Notes under the pieces: generated by a model
The model's database searches: none
What the model was told of the DNA's origin: nothing
Seen by the model: the letters and a program-made list of their open reading frames with translations, nothing else
Shown here: piece by piece, positions 16,644 through 25,026 of the stretch
How positions within the stretch are numbered: position 1 is the stretch's first letter
Layout of the letters: each line of letters begins with the position of its first letter
Program-made: the position numbers and the translations under genes
IMG/VR virus record: IMGVR_UViG_3300031565_000167
Coordinates: 1-36,587 of that record
From: a virus
Strand: one strand, 5' to 3'
DNA: 36,587 nucleotides

Positions 16644-17222
16644 CTACAGAATCTCCATTGCCCTCGGCTCAGGCAGCCCCCCAGTCAGGAACCCGCCCTC
16701 CGTGAGCAGTGAGAAGTTGGCAACGGCACCGAAAGTGCGAACGGCCCAACGATGCGCAATGGCGTCAACGCGAGGATCGCCAATCGGGCCCGTCACGTTG
16801 ACCGCAGCAACCACGGCAACCGCGGAGTACCCTGGGAGATTGTCGATAGCGGCGGCAAGGTTCGTCGCAACAACCGCGACACCGAGCCCATCGGCGTCGA
16901 AGTCCTCGTCGGTCACGAGCACAAAGGGCCCGATCATAACTTCGGCCGGCACGGTGAAATCGTCACTGGCGATGGTGACGGTGCCTGTGCTGCGCGTGAA
17001 CTGCCCACCCAGAAGCGTTCCTGTTCGCGCACCGACAACGGTGCCATGCGGCGCAAGACCGACCGGCGTGACATTCTGCTGCCGGAACCCGTTACGGGCT
17101 CGGACAGGATTTCGGCCCACCGAAGGGTCGCCAGGAGCCGTCAGGTTGGCAACGAGAATCGTGAAAGGAGGCTGTGCACCGCCGCGAGCGTAGGGGCTTG
17201 GGAACAGTTTTTCGACGGACAT
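16644..17222 (-). CDS. Probable structural protein, beta-rich
   Basis: 192 aa, ATG start with a GAGAG-type site upstream. The sequence is Val/Ala/Gly/Thr-rich without charged helices, as in phage head or tail decoration proteins: ASDDFTVPAEVMIGPFVLVTD, VVATNLAAAIDNLPGYSAVAV, VNVTGPIGDPRVDAI. The NLAAAIDN segment resembles the repeat-type domain inserted in the 552-aa beta-helix protein (ATNIATAIND). It lies 5 nt after the Dps-like gene. It has no enzymatic motif. A head-tail or tail-surface role is possible; no firm family assignment. Confidence 0.65.
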   Translation of the reverse strand: MSVEKLFPSPYARGGAQPPFTILVANLTAPGDPSVGRNPVRARNGFRQQNVTPVGLAPHGTVVGARTGTLLGGQFTRSTGTVTIASDDFTVPAEVMIGPFVLVTDEDFDADGLGVAVVATNLAAAIDNLPGYSAVAVVAAVNVTGPIGDPRVDAIAHRWAVRTFGAVANFSLLTEGGFLTGGLPEPRAMEIL

Positions 17223-17227
17223 GGGGC

Positions 17228-18532
17228 TTACTCTCTTACGGTTGTCCAGTCCTTGAATTCGGACAGGGGTGGGTGTTCTTCGATCCCTTCAGCCTCCTTG
17301 GCGTCAGGTTGTTCGGTGTCGATCACGTAGCGATGCAGCGTCGAGAGGGATTTACCCCCCGGCTGCTCCTTGATCTCCACCGGAGTAGGTGGGGTGGCGG
17401 GGTCGGTATCGAGGTTCGTGTCGCGCTTAGATTTGACGAATTGGGTCAATTCGTAGCGCTTGGGGTCGTCCCGAAACAGGTACTCAACGGACGGGGCAGC
17501 CTTGTCCCCGATGGCGGCATGCTTTTCGATCTTCTCCAGCTTGTCGTAGTAGGCAGGGTCTTCGGTGAGATGATCAAAACTGATCTCCAGGGCAAGAGCG
17601 GGATCATCGGTGTGCTCGCGCTCAATCTTCAGGCCCTTCTCGATCTGGTCCTCGTCAAAATCGTCGCGTTTCGCCTTGTCGCCCAGACCACCGGGGATCT
17701 GGTCTTCGTGCTCGTCGTCCTCTTCAGAACGTTTGATCGGGCTAAACGACGAGAAGCCTCCCCAGGATTTCTCCACCGGGGTCCACTCCCCTCCCCATCC
17801 GCCCATTGGCGTTGCAGTCTTGGACTGAAGGTCAGCCTCGATGATCTGCATCGCGCTGTTGAACTCTTCCTCGCCCACCTCGCCTTCGACGGCCCAGGAT
17901 CCGTCGGCAAGCCTCTCAGCGCGCCAAAACTCTCCCTCTTCCAGCGCAGCCGTCTTGTACGGCATCTGCATGTCCTTCTCAGGCTCCATGCCCATTTCCT
18001 TGTAACGATCGTTGAGGGCGTTCACATCGACAAGTAGCTGTTGGAGCAGGTACGTGTGTGACTCGTGATTGGACGCGATCGACATGAGGAAATCGTCCAA
18101 TCCAAGGGTCATGCGGCCCATCTGCTTGATCGAGTCGTACGCCTTACGAACGCACTCTTGAAACTGGTCCTCCGAATGGAGGCCGCGTTCCACATGGCAA
18201 TTCGCGTAGGCAACCCACTCGTGAACGCGTTGGGACATCAGGTCCACAAGGCTCGACGGGTCAACGGCCCCCAAACCAAAGTAGCCGATCATCTTCTCGG
18301 CGAGCGTGTCGATTTCGGGTTGGACCGACTCGTACAATCGTTGAAACAGAAGGTGATTGCCGTAGCTTGGCACCCCGGCCGTCTGCCAATGGGCCGTCTG
18401 GTAGCTCCAATACTGCGCACGCAGGCACACCAGCACATCAGCCAAGAGTGCGTGTCCCGCCTCAACGCCGGGGTTCACGTCCCCGCCGGGCAGGGGGTCA
18501 ACGCCACTCCAATATGCTTCGTGCTTCGTCAT
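17228..18532 (-). CDS. Dps/ferritin-like domain fused to DUF5661 domain
   Basis: 434 aa, with GAGGAG six nt before ATG 18532. Residues 25-170 form a four-helix Dps-like domain. Aligned by the HW...H...D...E pattern, four of the five Dps ferroxidase ligands are kept: His48, His60, Asp75 and Glu79 correspond to E. coli Dps His51, His63, Asp78 and Glu82, with exact 12-, 15- and 4-residue spacings; Asp67 is replaced by Gln64. Residues 195-285 are acidic, Trp/Gly-rich linkers. Residues 291-340 match DUF5661 (IEKGLKIEREHTDDPALA, FDHLTEDPAYYDKLEKIE). Dps proteins oxidise and store iron and bind DNA; whether this one does either, and whether it is packaged in virions, is inferred. Its place among structural genes argues against a purely metabolic role. 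Confidence 0.8.
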   Translation of the reverse strand: MTKHEAYWSGVDPLPGGDVNPGVEAGHALLADVLVCLRAQYWSYQTAHWQTAGVPSYGNHLLFQRLYESVQPEIDTLAEKMIGYFGLGAVDPSSLVDLMSQRVHEWVAYANCHVERGLHSEDQFQECVRKAYDSIKQMGRMTLGLDDFLMSIASNHESHTYLLQQLLVDVNALNDRYKEMGMEPEKDMQMPYKTAALEEGEFWRAERLADGSWAVEGEVGEEEFNSAMQIIEADLQSKTATPMGGWGGEWTPVEKSWGGFSSFSPIKRSEEDDEHEDQIPGGLGDKAKRDDFDEDQIEKGLKIEREHTDDPALALEISFDHLTEDPAYYDKLEKIEKHAAIGDKAAPSVEYLFRDDPKRYELTQFVKSKRDTNLDTDPATPPTPVEIKEQPGGKSLSTLHRYVIDTEQPDAKEAEGIEEHPPLSEFKDWTTVRE

Positions 18533-18535
18533 GCC

Positions 18536-20563
18536 CTACTCCTCGTGCATGATCGTGCCGCCAAAGGTGTATTCGGCGAGATCGTCCAGCGCGGGAGCAT
18601 CCTCAATGTCGAAGCCATCGAGTCCGTCGTTCGACAGGTTGAATTCGGACGGGCTGAACAACGAGGCCGTAACCTCTTGATCGGGCGCGTCCGCCAATCG
18701 AATCTGCTCCGCCTGCCATGCGGACAATTCATCTTCACTTGCCATCCGGCCCCCGAAGGCACCGAGGCTGCGCTCCTCATTCGTGAGGAGAACCTTGTTG
18801 TACTTGTTGCACACGCTGTCTTGATTGCGGTGGACACAGGAGCCACAGCGGTCCATCTCCAGAACCGCGGGGAGCCTGTTTGCGCGATGCTTTGCTGCAC
18901 CCTCGTCGCAGCCGGTGGTGCCCGTACGCGAGGCGTAAGCCTCGGCATCGACGTAGGCCGTGCCTGCGATCCCCTCGTGCTTGCGGCGAAGCTGGACAAG
19001 CTGAGGCTTGGCCTGCTTGCGCAGCTTCTTGCTGAAACGACCCCTGAGAGCGTCGGTCAGATCCTTGCCCATGAACCCTTCGGTCATGGCTTGTCGCATC
19101 CAGCGGACCATCTTCTGCGCCTCGCGCAGCGTTTCGCCAGCCAGCTTGGGGAAGGCCGGGTCCTCGGGTTGAGCCTGAGCAGCCTCGTGCAACGCACCGT
19201 AGGCTTCTGACGCGGACACGCCGGGCTCGTAGTGCTTGCCGTCGCCCTGGTAGGAGCCCGTCTCCTGACGGGCCGTGATCATGCGAGCCGCCTTCTGGAG
19301 CACCTTCTTGGGTTCTGCGGAGGACGCGAGGAGCTTCTTCGCTTCCTTTTTGGAGAGCAAGCTGGCCTTAACCCACTGGCCGAGCTTGGCCTGGACCTTC
19401 GCCATCTGACGCTTGGTCTTGAGGGCCTTCGCGTCCACGACCTCTCGGGCCTCGGGCGTCGAAGCCTCAAACGCAGCGCGGGCCTCGGCGGACGTGACAC
19501 GCTCGACGGGAGTCTTGTGGACGGGACGGTCGTCCCGAACACGAGCGCTCATGTCTCGACTCGGGCTCAGGAAGGCGTTCTTGAGGGCGAGCCGCTTGTC
19601 CATGACCGTTGCCGTGCGGTCGAGACGACCCGTCGCAGCAAGGAGAGGAGCGTAGTGGGCATAGGCTGCGTTCCACGGAACCTTTTTGACGACCTTCATG
19701 CCCAGGTGCCGGTTACAGGCACACTCGGAGCAGTTGTTGGCTTGGCAAGCGTCGCAGGAACCACACGCGATCAGATAGCGGGCGTTGGGGCACTTGGCAC
19801 GAATGTGCTTCGCCCATTTCTTCTGGTCAATGCCTGGGAAGGCAGAGGCACGGATGTAGACGTGGCCCACGAGACCGTGCTCGTTCTCCATCGCCTTGAC
19901 GGGTTTCGCCAGACGCATGGCCTCGTGACGAAGGGTCCGAACAATCTCCTTCTTGATCGTCAGCAGGTCGTCACCGTAGGCCGACCGACGCATCGCTCGT
20001 GCAAGGACGCTCCGAAGCTCGTCGTTCGCAACTTTCGGTGCCGCGTCGTTCTCCATTTCCTCACGGGCCTGGATCTCACGACGATCGGTCATTTCGACAC
20101 GGTGCACGCCGTCGGTACGGGTGCCCCACGCATCGACAAGCTCGGGGATGATCGTGTTCGTGTTCAGGTTCGGTAGACGCGAGGGGTCTTGCTCGCTGTC
20201 CTCCAGCCAGGAGAAATCCGTCACGTTGGACGTGTTGTCCTGGTGCGCTCGATCCTCGCTGTACTCGTCTTGGGGAAGCCCCGAAACAGAGCCCTGTGCC
20301 ACATCCAACTCGGAGCCAAGGACCATTCCGATCTCATCGAAATCGATCCCCTCCTCATCGTTGGTCAGGTCAAGATCATACGCTTCTTCGACCTCTTCTG
20401 ACGTGACCACTCCATCGGGGAGGTCCGACAGGCCGTATGCTTCAGGCTGGTTCGCACCATCCTCCACACCGCCATTCGGGCGCACATCAAAGTCGAAAGT
20501 GGGGAGGAGCATGCTCGACCCCATGTCTGGCGTATTGTCGTCAGTCGGCAGCTTCGCGCTCAT
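18536..20563 (-). CDS. Large virion-region protein with duplicated Cys-rich module
   Basis: 675 aa; I choose ATG 20563 at an ATGA overlap with AAGG upstream. Residues 1-160 are acidic (many Asp/Glu/Gly, as in disordered virion proteins). A Cys module at about 224-293 (GLVGHVYIRASAF, then C-rich ACGSCDACQANNCSECAC) is repeated in weaker form at about 528-593 (GIAGTAYVDAEAY, CGSCVHRNQDSVCNKYNK). The copies share G-x-x-G-x-x-Y-[IV]-x-A-x-A, a middle basic part and a CGSC core, so I read them as an internal duplication, probably metal-binding. Between them lies a coiled-coil segment (KALKTKRQMAKVQAKLG). I do not recognise a named family. Confidence 0.75.
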   Translation of the reverse strand: MSAKLPTDDNTPDMGSSMLLPTFDFDVRPNGGVEDGANQPEAYGLSDLPDGVVTSEEVEEAYDLDLTNDEEGIDFDEIGMVLGSELDVAQGSVSGLPQDEYSEDRAHQDNTSNVTDFSWLEDSEQDPSRLPNLNTNTIIPELVDAWGTRTDGVHRVEMTDRREIQAREEMENDAAPKVANDELRSVLARAMRRSAYGDDLLTIKKEIVRTLRHEAMRLAKPVKAMENEHGLVGHVYIRASAFPGIDQKKWAKHIRAKCPNARYLIACGSCDACQANNCSECACNRHLGMKVVKKVPWNAAYAHYAPLLAATGRLDRTATVMDKRLALKNAFLSPSRDMSARVRDDRPVHKTPVERVTSAEARAAFEASTPEAREVVDAKALKTKRQMAKVQAKLGQWVKASLLSKKEAKKLLASSAEPKKVLQKAARMITARQETGSYQGDGKHYEPGVSASEAYGALHEAAQAQPEDPAFPKLAGETLREAQKMVRWMRQAMTEGFMGKDLTDALRGRFSKKLRKQAKPQLVQLRRKHEGIAGTAYVDAEAYASRTGTTGCDEGAAKHRANRLPAVLEMDRCGSCVHRNQDSVCNKYNKVLLTNEERSLGAFGGRMASEDELSAWQAEQIRLADAPDQEVTASLFSPSEFNLSNDGLDGFDIEDAPALDDLAEYTFGGTIMHEE

Positions 20564-21237
20564 TGAACACCTTCCCAATAGGCGTCGGCCAGCGAGGCGG
20601 TCTTGCCTTGCCCTTCGTCGCCGAATTCTTCATCGATCTGCTCGTCGGCCCACTGCTCGGGATCGTCTTTGATCTCCTCTGCGTCGCCCAGCATCTCCTT
20701 GACCTCTTGCATGGCCTCGGGCGTTTCCTGACGGGAAATCGCGGCCCAATGGGGCGCGTGTACCTCGTCGTACATCGTGTCGGTGAGGGCCGAGAGGGCC
20801 TCCACCACGTTCATGTACTGCCGCCGCATGTCGGCGATCTTCTGGATGTAGCCCTTGCCTCCAAGGTTGCCATCGGGGCTGACCCGGGCGGATTTGACCT
20901 TGGCGAAGGTGTGATACGCGGACAAAACGTGCCCGAGTGCGGCCAAGGAGGACCGCAACACCTTGGCGAGCGGCTTCGCATTCTTGGGCGCGTAGTTGAA
21001 ATCTCCAGGCAGGTGCCGCTCGGACGGGGGCACGTCGGCGTAGGCCCACTGGTCCTTGTCGCCTCCGCGGTCCTTGCGGAAAATGACCTCACCGGCCATT
21101 TTGAGGCGGCTAGCGGCCTTTGTACGGCCCTCGGCCATCAGGATTGAACGCGCCTGCGCCATCAGCGGTTGTGCCTCACGGGCCAATTCACGCCATTCGT
21201 AGGCGTCGGCCAGTCGGGTTGGATCTGTTTGCGTCAT
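20560..21237 (-). CDS. Hypothetical helical virion-region protein
   Basis: 225 aa, with an AGGAG close to ATG 21237. The sequence is mainly helical: RLADAYEWRELAREAQPLM, AKVLRSSLAALGHVLSAYH, ADMRRQYMNVVEALSALTD. A very acidic stretch is followed by a C-terminal motif (KTASLADAYWEGVQ). The YWEGV tail resembles the N-terminus of the Dps-like protein (HEAYWSGVDP), another short motif shared between neighbours. I recognise no family. A role in virion assembly is inferred from location. Confidence 0.7.
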   Translation of the reverse strand: MTQTDPTRLADAYEWRELAREAQPLMAQARSILMAEGRTKAASRLKMAGEVIFRKDRGGDKDQWAYADVPPSERHLPGDFNYAPKNAKPLAKVLRSSLAALGHVLSAYHTFAKVKSARVSPDGNLGGKGYIQKIADMRRQYMNVVEALSALTDTMYDEVHAPHWAAISRQETPEAMQEVKEMLGDAEEIKDDPEQWADEQIDEEFGDEGQGKTASLADAYWEGVQ

Positions 21238-21279
21238 TGGCGCTCCTGTACGGGGGGTTCCTATAGATGGATCCGCGCC

Positions 21280-21843
21280 CTAGCCCTTCAGTGGGTCGCC
21301 CGTGTCATCGAACAGGCGGTTGATCACGATGCCTTCGTCGCCCTGTTCAAAGGACCACAGGTCTTTCGTGCTCTTGTGAATCAGATCTCCGGTCACGCCA
21401 TCGTTGGCGCGAACGAAGAATTGAGAAATGTCGCCGAGTCCGCTCGCCGTGATCCGGTAGGCCGACGCGCGCTTGCGGCTTGTCTTGGCGCGGCGGAGGT
21501 AATGACGGTGGATGGCGCGGAGCTTGCCGTCGTCCCACTTGACGAACACCTCGTCGTTGTAGTGCGTCGTGTCGCCGTGGCCTGTGCGGACCATGACGAT
21601 GGTGCCCTCTTCGTGCTCGCCCGGCATGTCAGGGACAGCCAGAACGGAGCCGATGTTCGTAATGAAGGAGACCCGGGTGCCGGGGGCGGCAGAGAGGTCG
21701 AGGCCGTTGGCGTCTCGTCCCCGATCCGTGAGGTCTTGGAGAGACGAGAATTTCGGTCCTCCGAGCGCATCCTCGGATAGATGCTGATCAAGGCTGCTCG
21801 GCGCAGCCCAGGAAATCTCGTCCAAAAAGTCTTTTCCGCTCAT
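21280..21843 (-). CDS. Hypothetical protein with SH3/KOW-like domain
   Basis: 187 aa. I prefer the second ATG (21843, MSGKDFLDE) over the ATG six nt upstream because GGAGG then sits 8 nt away instead of 2. Residues about 50-110 have a small-barrel pattern (GTRVSFITNIGSVLAV, GTIVMVRTGHG, DEVFVKWDDGKLRAIHRHYL), similar in style to barrels in the 187-aa zinc-ribbon protein and the 445-aa protein. The C-terminal half has alternating beta/alpha character. No enzyme motif is seen; it follows the beta-helix tail protein closely and is probably a minor structural component. Confidence 0.65.
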   Translation of the reverse strand: MSGKDFLDEISWAAPSSLDQHLSEDALGGPKFSSLQDLTDRGRDANGLDLSAAPGTRVSFITNIGSVLAVPDMPGEHEEGTIVMVRTGHGDTTHYNDEVFVKWDDGKLRAIHRHYLRRAKTSRKRASAYRITASGLGDISQFFVRANDGVTGDLIHKSTKDLWSFEQGDEGIVINRLFDDTGDPLKG

Positions 21844-21845
21844 GT

Positions 21846-23504
21846 TCATTTCCTCCGTACAGTGACGCCAACCGTGGTGGTCTGCGCCGCGCCGAAATCC
21901 ACCGAGAGGCCGGCAACGGTGCGCGCCGAGGTTCCCGGTACGTCGGTAATGGCCGCGGCTGCACCGAGACCTGAATCGAGATAGACGTGGTACGCCGTGT
22001 CCGGCATCGGCACCGGGAACACGACGGGCGCGGCCACAGCGGCAACGAACGCCACGCTCATCTGGAACACGTCAATGTCCAAGGTGGCTGTGCCGGCTCC
22101 GGCAACGCTGCCCCAGTCGGATTGGCGCGACACCGCGGCCACCGTATCGAGCACAGATAGCGCCCCGGGAGACGCCACGTGGTTCAGGCTGGCGGGCCCA
22201 GCCCCTCCCAGGGTCAGGCTGCCCATCGCCGTGCCGCCCGTGCACACGAACGACTCACCGCCCGTGGTGGTGACTGCGACGCCACCTGCGTAGGTGCCAC
22301 CTGTAAGGGTCAATGAGCCGACTCCGCCATCGAACGCAGCCGCCAGGGCTCCGGTCGCTTCGCATTCAGTCAGCGTGTAGCTCGACGTAGCGACGGACGG
22401 GATAGGCCCACCAGCCACCGTGTCGTAGCGGAGATCGAACAGCGACAGGTTGTCCACGTCGCTGGCCTCAAAGTGAACGCACTCGCGGACACGGATGGTT
22501 GCGCTGCTGCTGGCTCCGTCTGAATTTCCACCGGAGAGGTAGATCCTGCCCACGGATTCCGCGAGAAGGTGGAAGCCAGTCGCGCCCGTAGGTACAAGGT
22601 CGCAATCGACAAAGGAGATCCGGTCGCCTGCGAGAGTGGACCCTGCGACCGAATCCACGCCACCCGCCAGCGTCGCAGCGGACAGGACGAGAACGATGGG
22701 GACCGAGGTCGCCAAAGTGATCGTGTTGCCGGCCAGACCGGGGGTGAATGCCTTGATCGTCACGACTGAAGCCGACGCGAACGCCTGCACCGTCGTTGTA
22801 AGAAGGTTGAGCGGGTCGTTGATCGCCGTGGCGATGTTCGTAGCCGTGGTCGCCGTGTCGGTGCCAAGCTCAAACTCGCCGGCTACAGGGGTGCCTCCGT
22901 TGGCGATGGCCGTGAGGGTCGTGCCTGCGATCGACAGCGTGTCGCCGACGAAGGGGACCGTGGCAACGGTCGTTGTGCCCGTGGCGAACAGACCGGAGAA
23001 CATGCGTACACACGCTTCGGTCGCGCTGGTGTTCTCGATGCGGATGTGGCGGAACTGAACCTTCTCGGGGACGGAGAAGGGCCCTTCTACAAAAGTCAGG
23101 GTGTGAGCACCGGCCGTGGCGTTGCGCAGGACGACGTTGCCGAGGCCCACGACCTCGACGCCGTTCTTCTCCATCAAAGTGTCCTCGATGTAGACGCCGG
23201 GCATGGCGAGGATGACCCACGGGCTCGATGGGCTGGAGGAGGAGGGAACCGCATCGAACGCTTTTTGGAACGTGTCGATCTCGTCGCCGTTCGCGTCCTT
23301 GGTTCGACCCGATCCGCTCTTGCCCAGGACGATGACGCCCCCGACCTGCTGGATGCCAGTCAACGCGTAGAGGGCGAGGTCCGTCACCTTGGAGTCAGTG
23401 AAAAGCAGAGTCCCATCGGTGTCGTGCGACTCAATCAGCCGCGATCCAACACCGCTGTCTCCAACGATCTCTAGTGCATCGACTCTGTACGGAGGTTGGG
23501 CCAT
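21846..23504 (-). CDS. Beta-helix-type tail fibre or spike protein
   Basis: 552 aa, with AGGA seven nt before ATG 23504. The N-terminal 110 residues include PWVILAMPGVYIEDTLMEKN, a typical entry into a right-handed beta helix. The following turns are short Val/Leu/Gly strands (GVEVVGLGNVVLRNATAG, VQFRHIRIENTSATEA, RISFVDCDLVPTGATGFHL). Residues about 180-290 look like an inserted repeat-type domain (TLSIAGTTLTAIANGG, AGNTITLATSV). The last 90 residues form a beta domain with FPVPMPDTAYHVYLDSG, resembling the end of the 142-aa protein. Such proteins bind or degrade host surface sugars; no catalytic residues can be assigned here. Receptor binding is an inference. Confidence 0.7.
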   Translation of the reverse strand: MAQPPYRVDALEIVGDSGVGSRLIESHDTDGTLLFTDSKVTDLALYALTGIQQVGGVIVLGKSGSGRTKDANGDEIDTFQKAFDAVPSSSSPSSPWVILAMPGVYIEDTLMEKNGVEVVGLGNVVLRNATAGAHTLTFVEGPFSVPEKVQFRHIRIENTSATEACVRMFSGLFATGTTTVATVPFVGDTLSIAGTTLTAIANGGTPVAGEFELGTDTATTATNIATAINDPLNLLTTTVQAFASASVVTIKAFTPGLAGNTITLATSVPIVLVLSAATLAGGVDSVAGSTLAGDRISFVDCDLVPTGATGFHLLAESVGRIYLSGGNSDGASSSATIRVRECVHFEASDVDNLSLFDLRYDTVAGGPIPSVATSSYTLTECEATGALAAAFDGGVGSLTLTGGTYAGGVAVTTTGGESFVCTGGTAMGSLTLGGAGPASLNHVASPGALSVLDTVAAVSRQSDWGSVAGAGTATLDIDVFQMSVAFVAAVAAPVVFPVPMPDTAYHVYLDSGLGAAAAITDVPGTSARTVAGLSVDFGAAQTTTVGVTVRRK

Positions 23505-23513
23505 CGTGAATTC

Positions 23514-24587
23514 CTATGCGTGGGTCCGAGCCGCAAGCTCGGCTGCGTGTGCCTCGTCCCACTCCTTGCGGCGAGCCTTTGCTTCCTTGATCACCTTCTT
23601 GGCGACCGGGGCGAGCCCGGGGGACTGAGCCATCGAAGACTGAGCCGTGAGGACAATGTTGTCGTAGATCCAAGGCAACGATCTCTTCAGCGAAGCTCGC
23701 AGGAACCGGATCTGGTATTCCAGCGCGCCCGTCCCATCGGGTGCGCGCCCATTGGCAAGACGGTGCTCGTCGGCGAGCTTGTAAAGCTCGGCGTGGAGAT
23801 CCTCGACCACGCCGTCTGTACGCCACGGGGTCGGGTTCTTGTCCGCCGCTGCCTTGCCGAAGGTCACAGCCGGGGCCAGGACGAGCGGCATGAGGTGGTC
23901 GCGGAATTCGGGGTGGGCATGAGCGAGCCGCACCAGCTTGGAATGAAGAGAGGCACTCTTGCCCTTCTTCGGGGCTTTGGGGGCGCGCTTGATCTCGTCA
24001 CGTAGCATGAGTAGTTCTTCTTTCGCTTGCTCCCACGCATCGAGGCCCTCGTCGCCACGCTTCTTGGAGCGTCCGATCGAAGCCTTGAGGTTGGAAAGCA
24101 TGGTCTGCTCCTGCTTGTGAAGGCAGCGAGTTTCAATGTCTGCGAGAACCTGCTTCGTGCTGATCGGAGCGAAGCCGCGTGCCGTCGAGAGAACGAGCCG
24201 ATCGAGCAGCGTCACAGCGTCGTCGCGTAGCTCCAGAGCTTCTGCCTCGTAGTTGCGCTTGGATTTGAGCGAGTCCACGACCTTCGCGCGGCACTTCTTC
24301 GCCTCCTCCAAATGCTCGATCGCACCAGCCTCACCCTTGGAGGCAGCCAGCCCGGCTTCTTCCAAATGCGCGTCGCACTCTTGCATGAGCTTCTGCTCCT
24401 CTGGGAGAAGCTCAGGCCACGTGTCCACGTACCGTTCAAACCAAAGCTCGCGGACCGAGAGTTCCGCACCCCGACCCGCTTCGATTTGGCGGATCAACTT
24501 GTCGATGGCGGCAGGACCCATCCATGAGTCGTTCGCCATCGAGAGACGGCGCTCCTCAGTGTTGGTCTGTAGTGCTTGTCGTTGCAT
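23514..24587 (-). CDS. Helical virion-region protein with KLxRLAHAxPE motif
   Basis: 357 aa from ATG 24587 with AGGGA upstream, seven nt after the preceding stop; a further ATG at 24539 (MANDSWMG) is possible. The protein is largely coiled or helical: EEQKLMQECDAHLEEAGLA, IEHLEEAKKCRAKVVDSLK. Residues about 210-240 carry ASLHSKLVRLAHAHPEFRD, nearly the same as the segment at the border of the Cys-peptidase/DUF3846 protein. Two further helical parts follow (VVEDLHAELYKLADEHRL, IKEAKARRKEWDEAHAAE). I recognise no family. It lies between two tail-type genes and is probably structural or an assembly factor. Confidence 0.65.
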   Translation of the reverse strand: MQRQALQTNTEERRLSMANDSWMGPAAIDKLIRQIEAGRGAELSVRELWFERYVDTWPELLPEEQKLMQECDAHLEEAGLAASKGEAGAIEHLEEAKKCRAKVVDSLKSKRNYEAEALELRDDAVTLLDRLVLSTARGFAPISTKQVLADIETRCLHKQEQTMLSNLKASIGRSKKRGDEGLDAWEQAKEELLMLRDEIKRAPKAPKKGKSASLHSKLVRLAHAHPEFRDHLMPLVLAPAVTFGKAAADKNPTPWRTDGVVEDLHAELYKLADEHRLANGRAPDGTGALEYQIRFLRASLKRSLPWIYDNIVLTAQSSMAQSPGLAPVAKKVIKEAKARRKEWDEAHAAELAARTHA

Positions 24588-24594
24588 GGCGTCC

Positions 24595-25023
24595 CTAGAC
24601 GAACACGTCGAAACCGACGGCCCCGGTGAAGGTAATGCCGCTCTCCACAACGAACTGTGTGAGCGATTTGAATTGGATGCGGAAGGGGACGAAATCTTCG
24701 ACGGACAGGACGACGCGGTAGGTGGTGTTCACCATCGGTGTCGAAAAGGTCACTGTCTTGGACGTTTCACCCGCAAAGGTCAGGATGCCGTTGACTGCTG
24801 ATGTTTGTGCCAAGAGATTCTCCACCTGCCCTTTGGCAGTAGTTTGGTCGTCAAGGACGTACCCGGGGATCTGCGTCTGCGTGTCGCGGACCAACCCATA
24901 GGGACCGATTTGCTCGCGGATGCCTTGCGTCGAGTTCTGGTTGACGACAACCGTGAATTGCCAAATCTCCCCTCCGAATTCGGAGCGGTAGGTGAAAGCA
25001 GATTCGATCAGAGTCAGTGCCAT
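24595..25023 (-). CDS. Small beta-rich tail-type protein
   Basis: 142 aa starting with MALTLIESAFTYRSEFGG; ATG 25023 is preceded by a weak site. The sequence is beta-rich without Cys. The C-terminal half has KTVTFSTPMVNTTYRVVLS and ESGITFTGAVGFDVFV. This resembles the last domain of the 552-aa beta-helix protein (FPVPMPDTAYHVYLDS, VGVTVRR), suggesting a common small beta-sandwich, perhaps a lectin-like or tail-tip domain. The assignment is by pattern only. Confidence 0.6.
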   Translation of the reverse strand: MALTLIESAFTYRSEFGGEIWQFTVVVNQNSTQGIREQIGPYGLVRDTQTQIPGYVLDDQTTAKGQVENLLAQTSAVNGILTFAGETSKTVTFSTPMVNTTYRVVLSVEDFVPFRIQFKSLTQFVVESGITFTGAVGFDVFV

Positions 25024-25026
25024 CGT

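Noticed and set aside
21169-24801. Several plus-strand frames of 140-210 codons
   Set aside because: All mirror well-supported minus-strand virion genes and lack ribosome sites or motifs.
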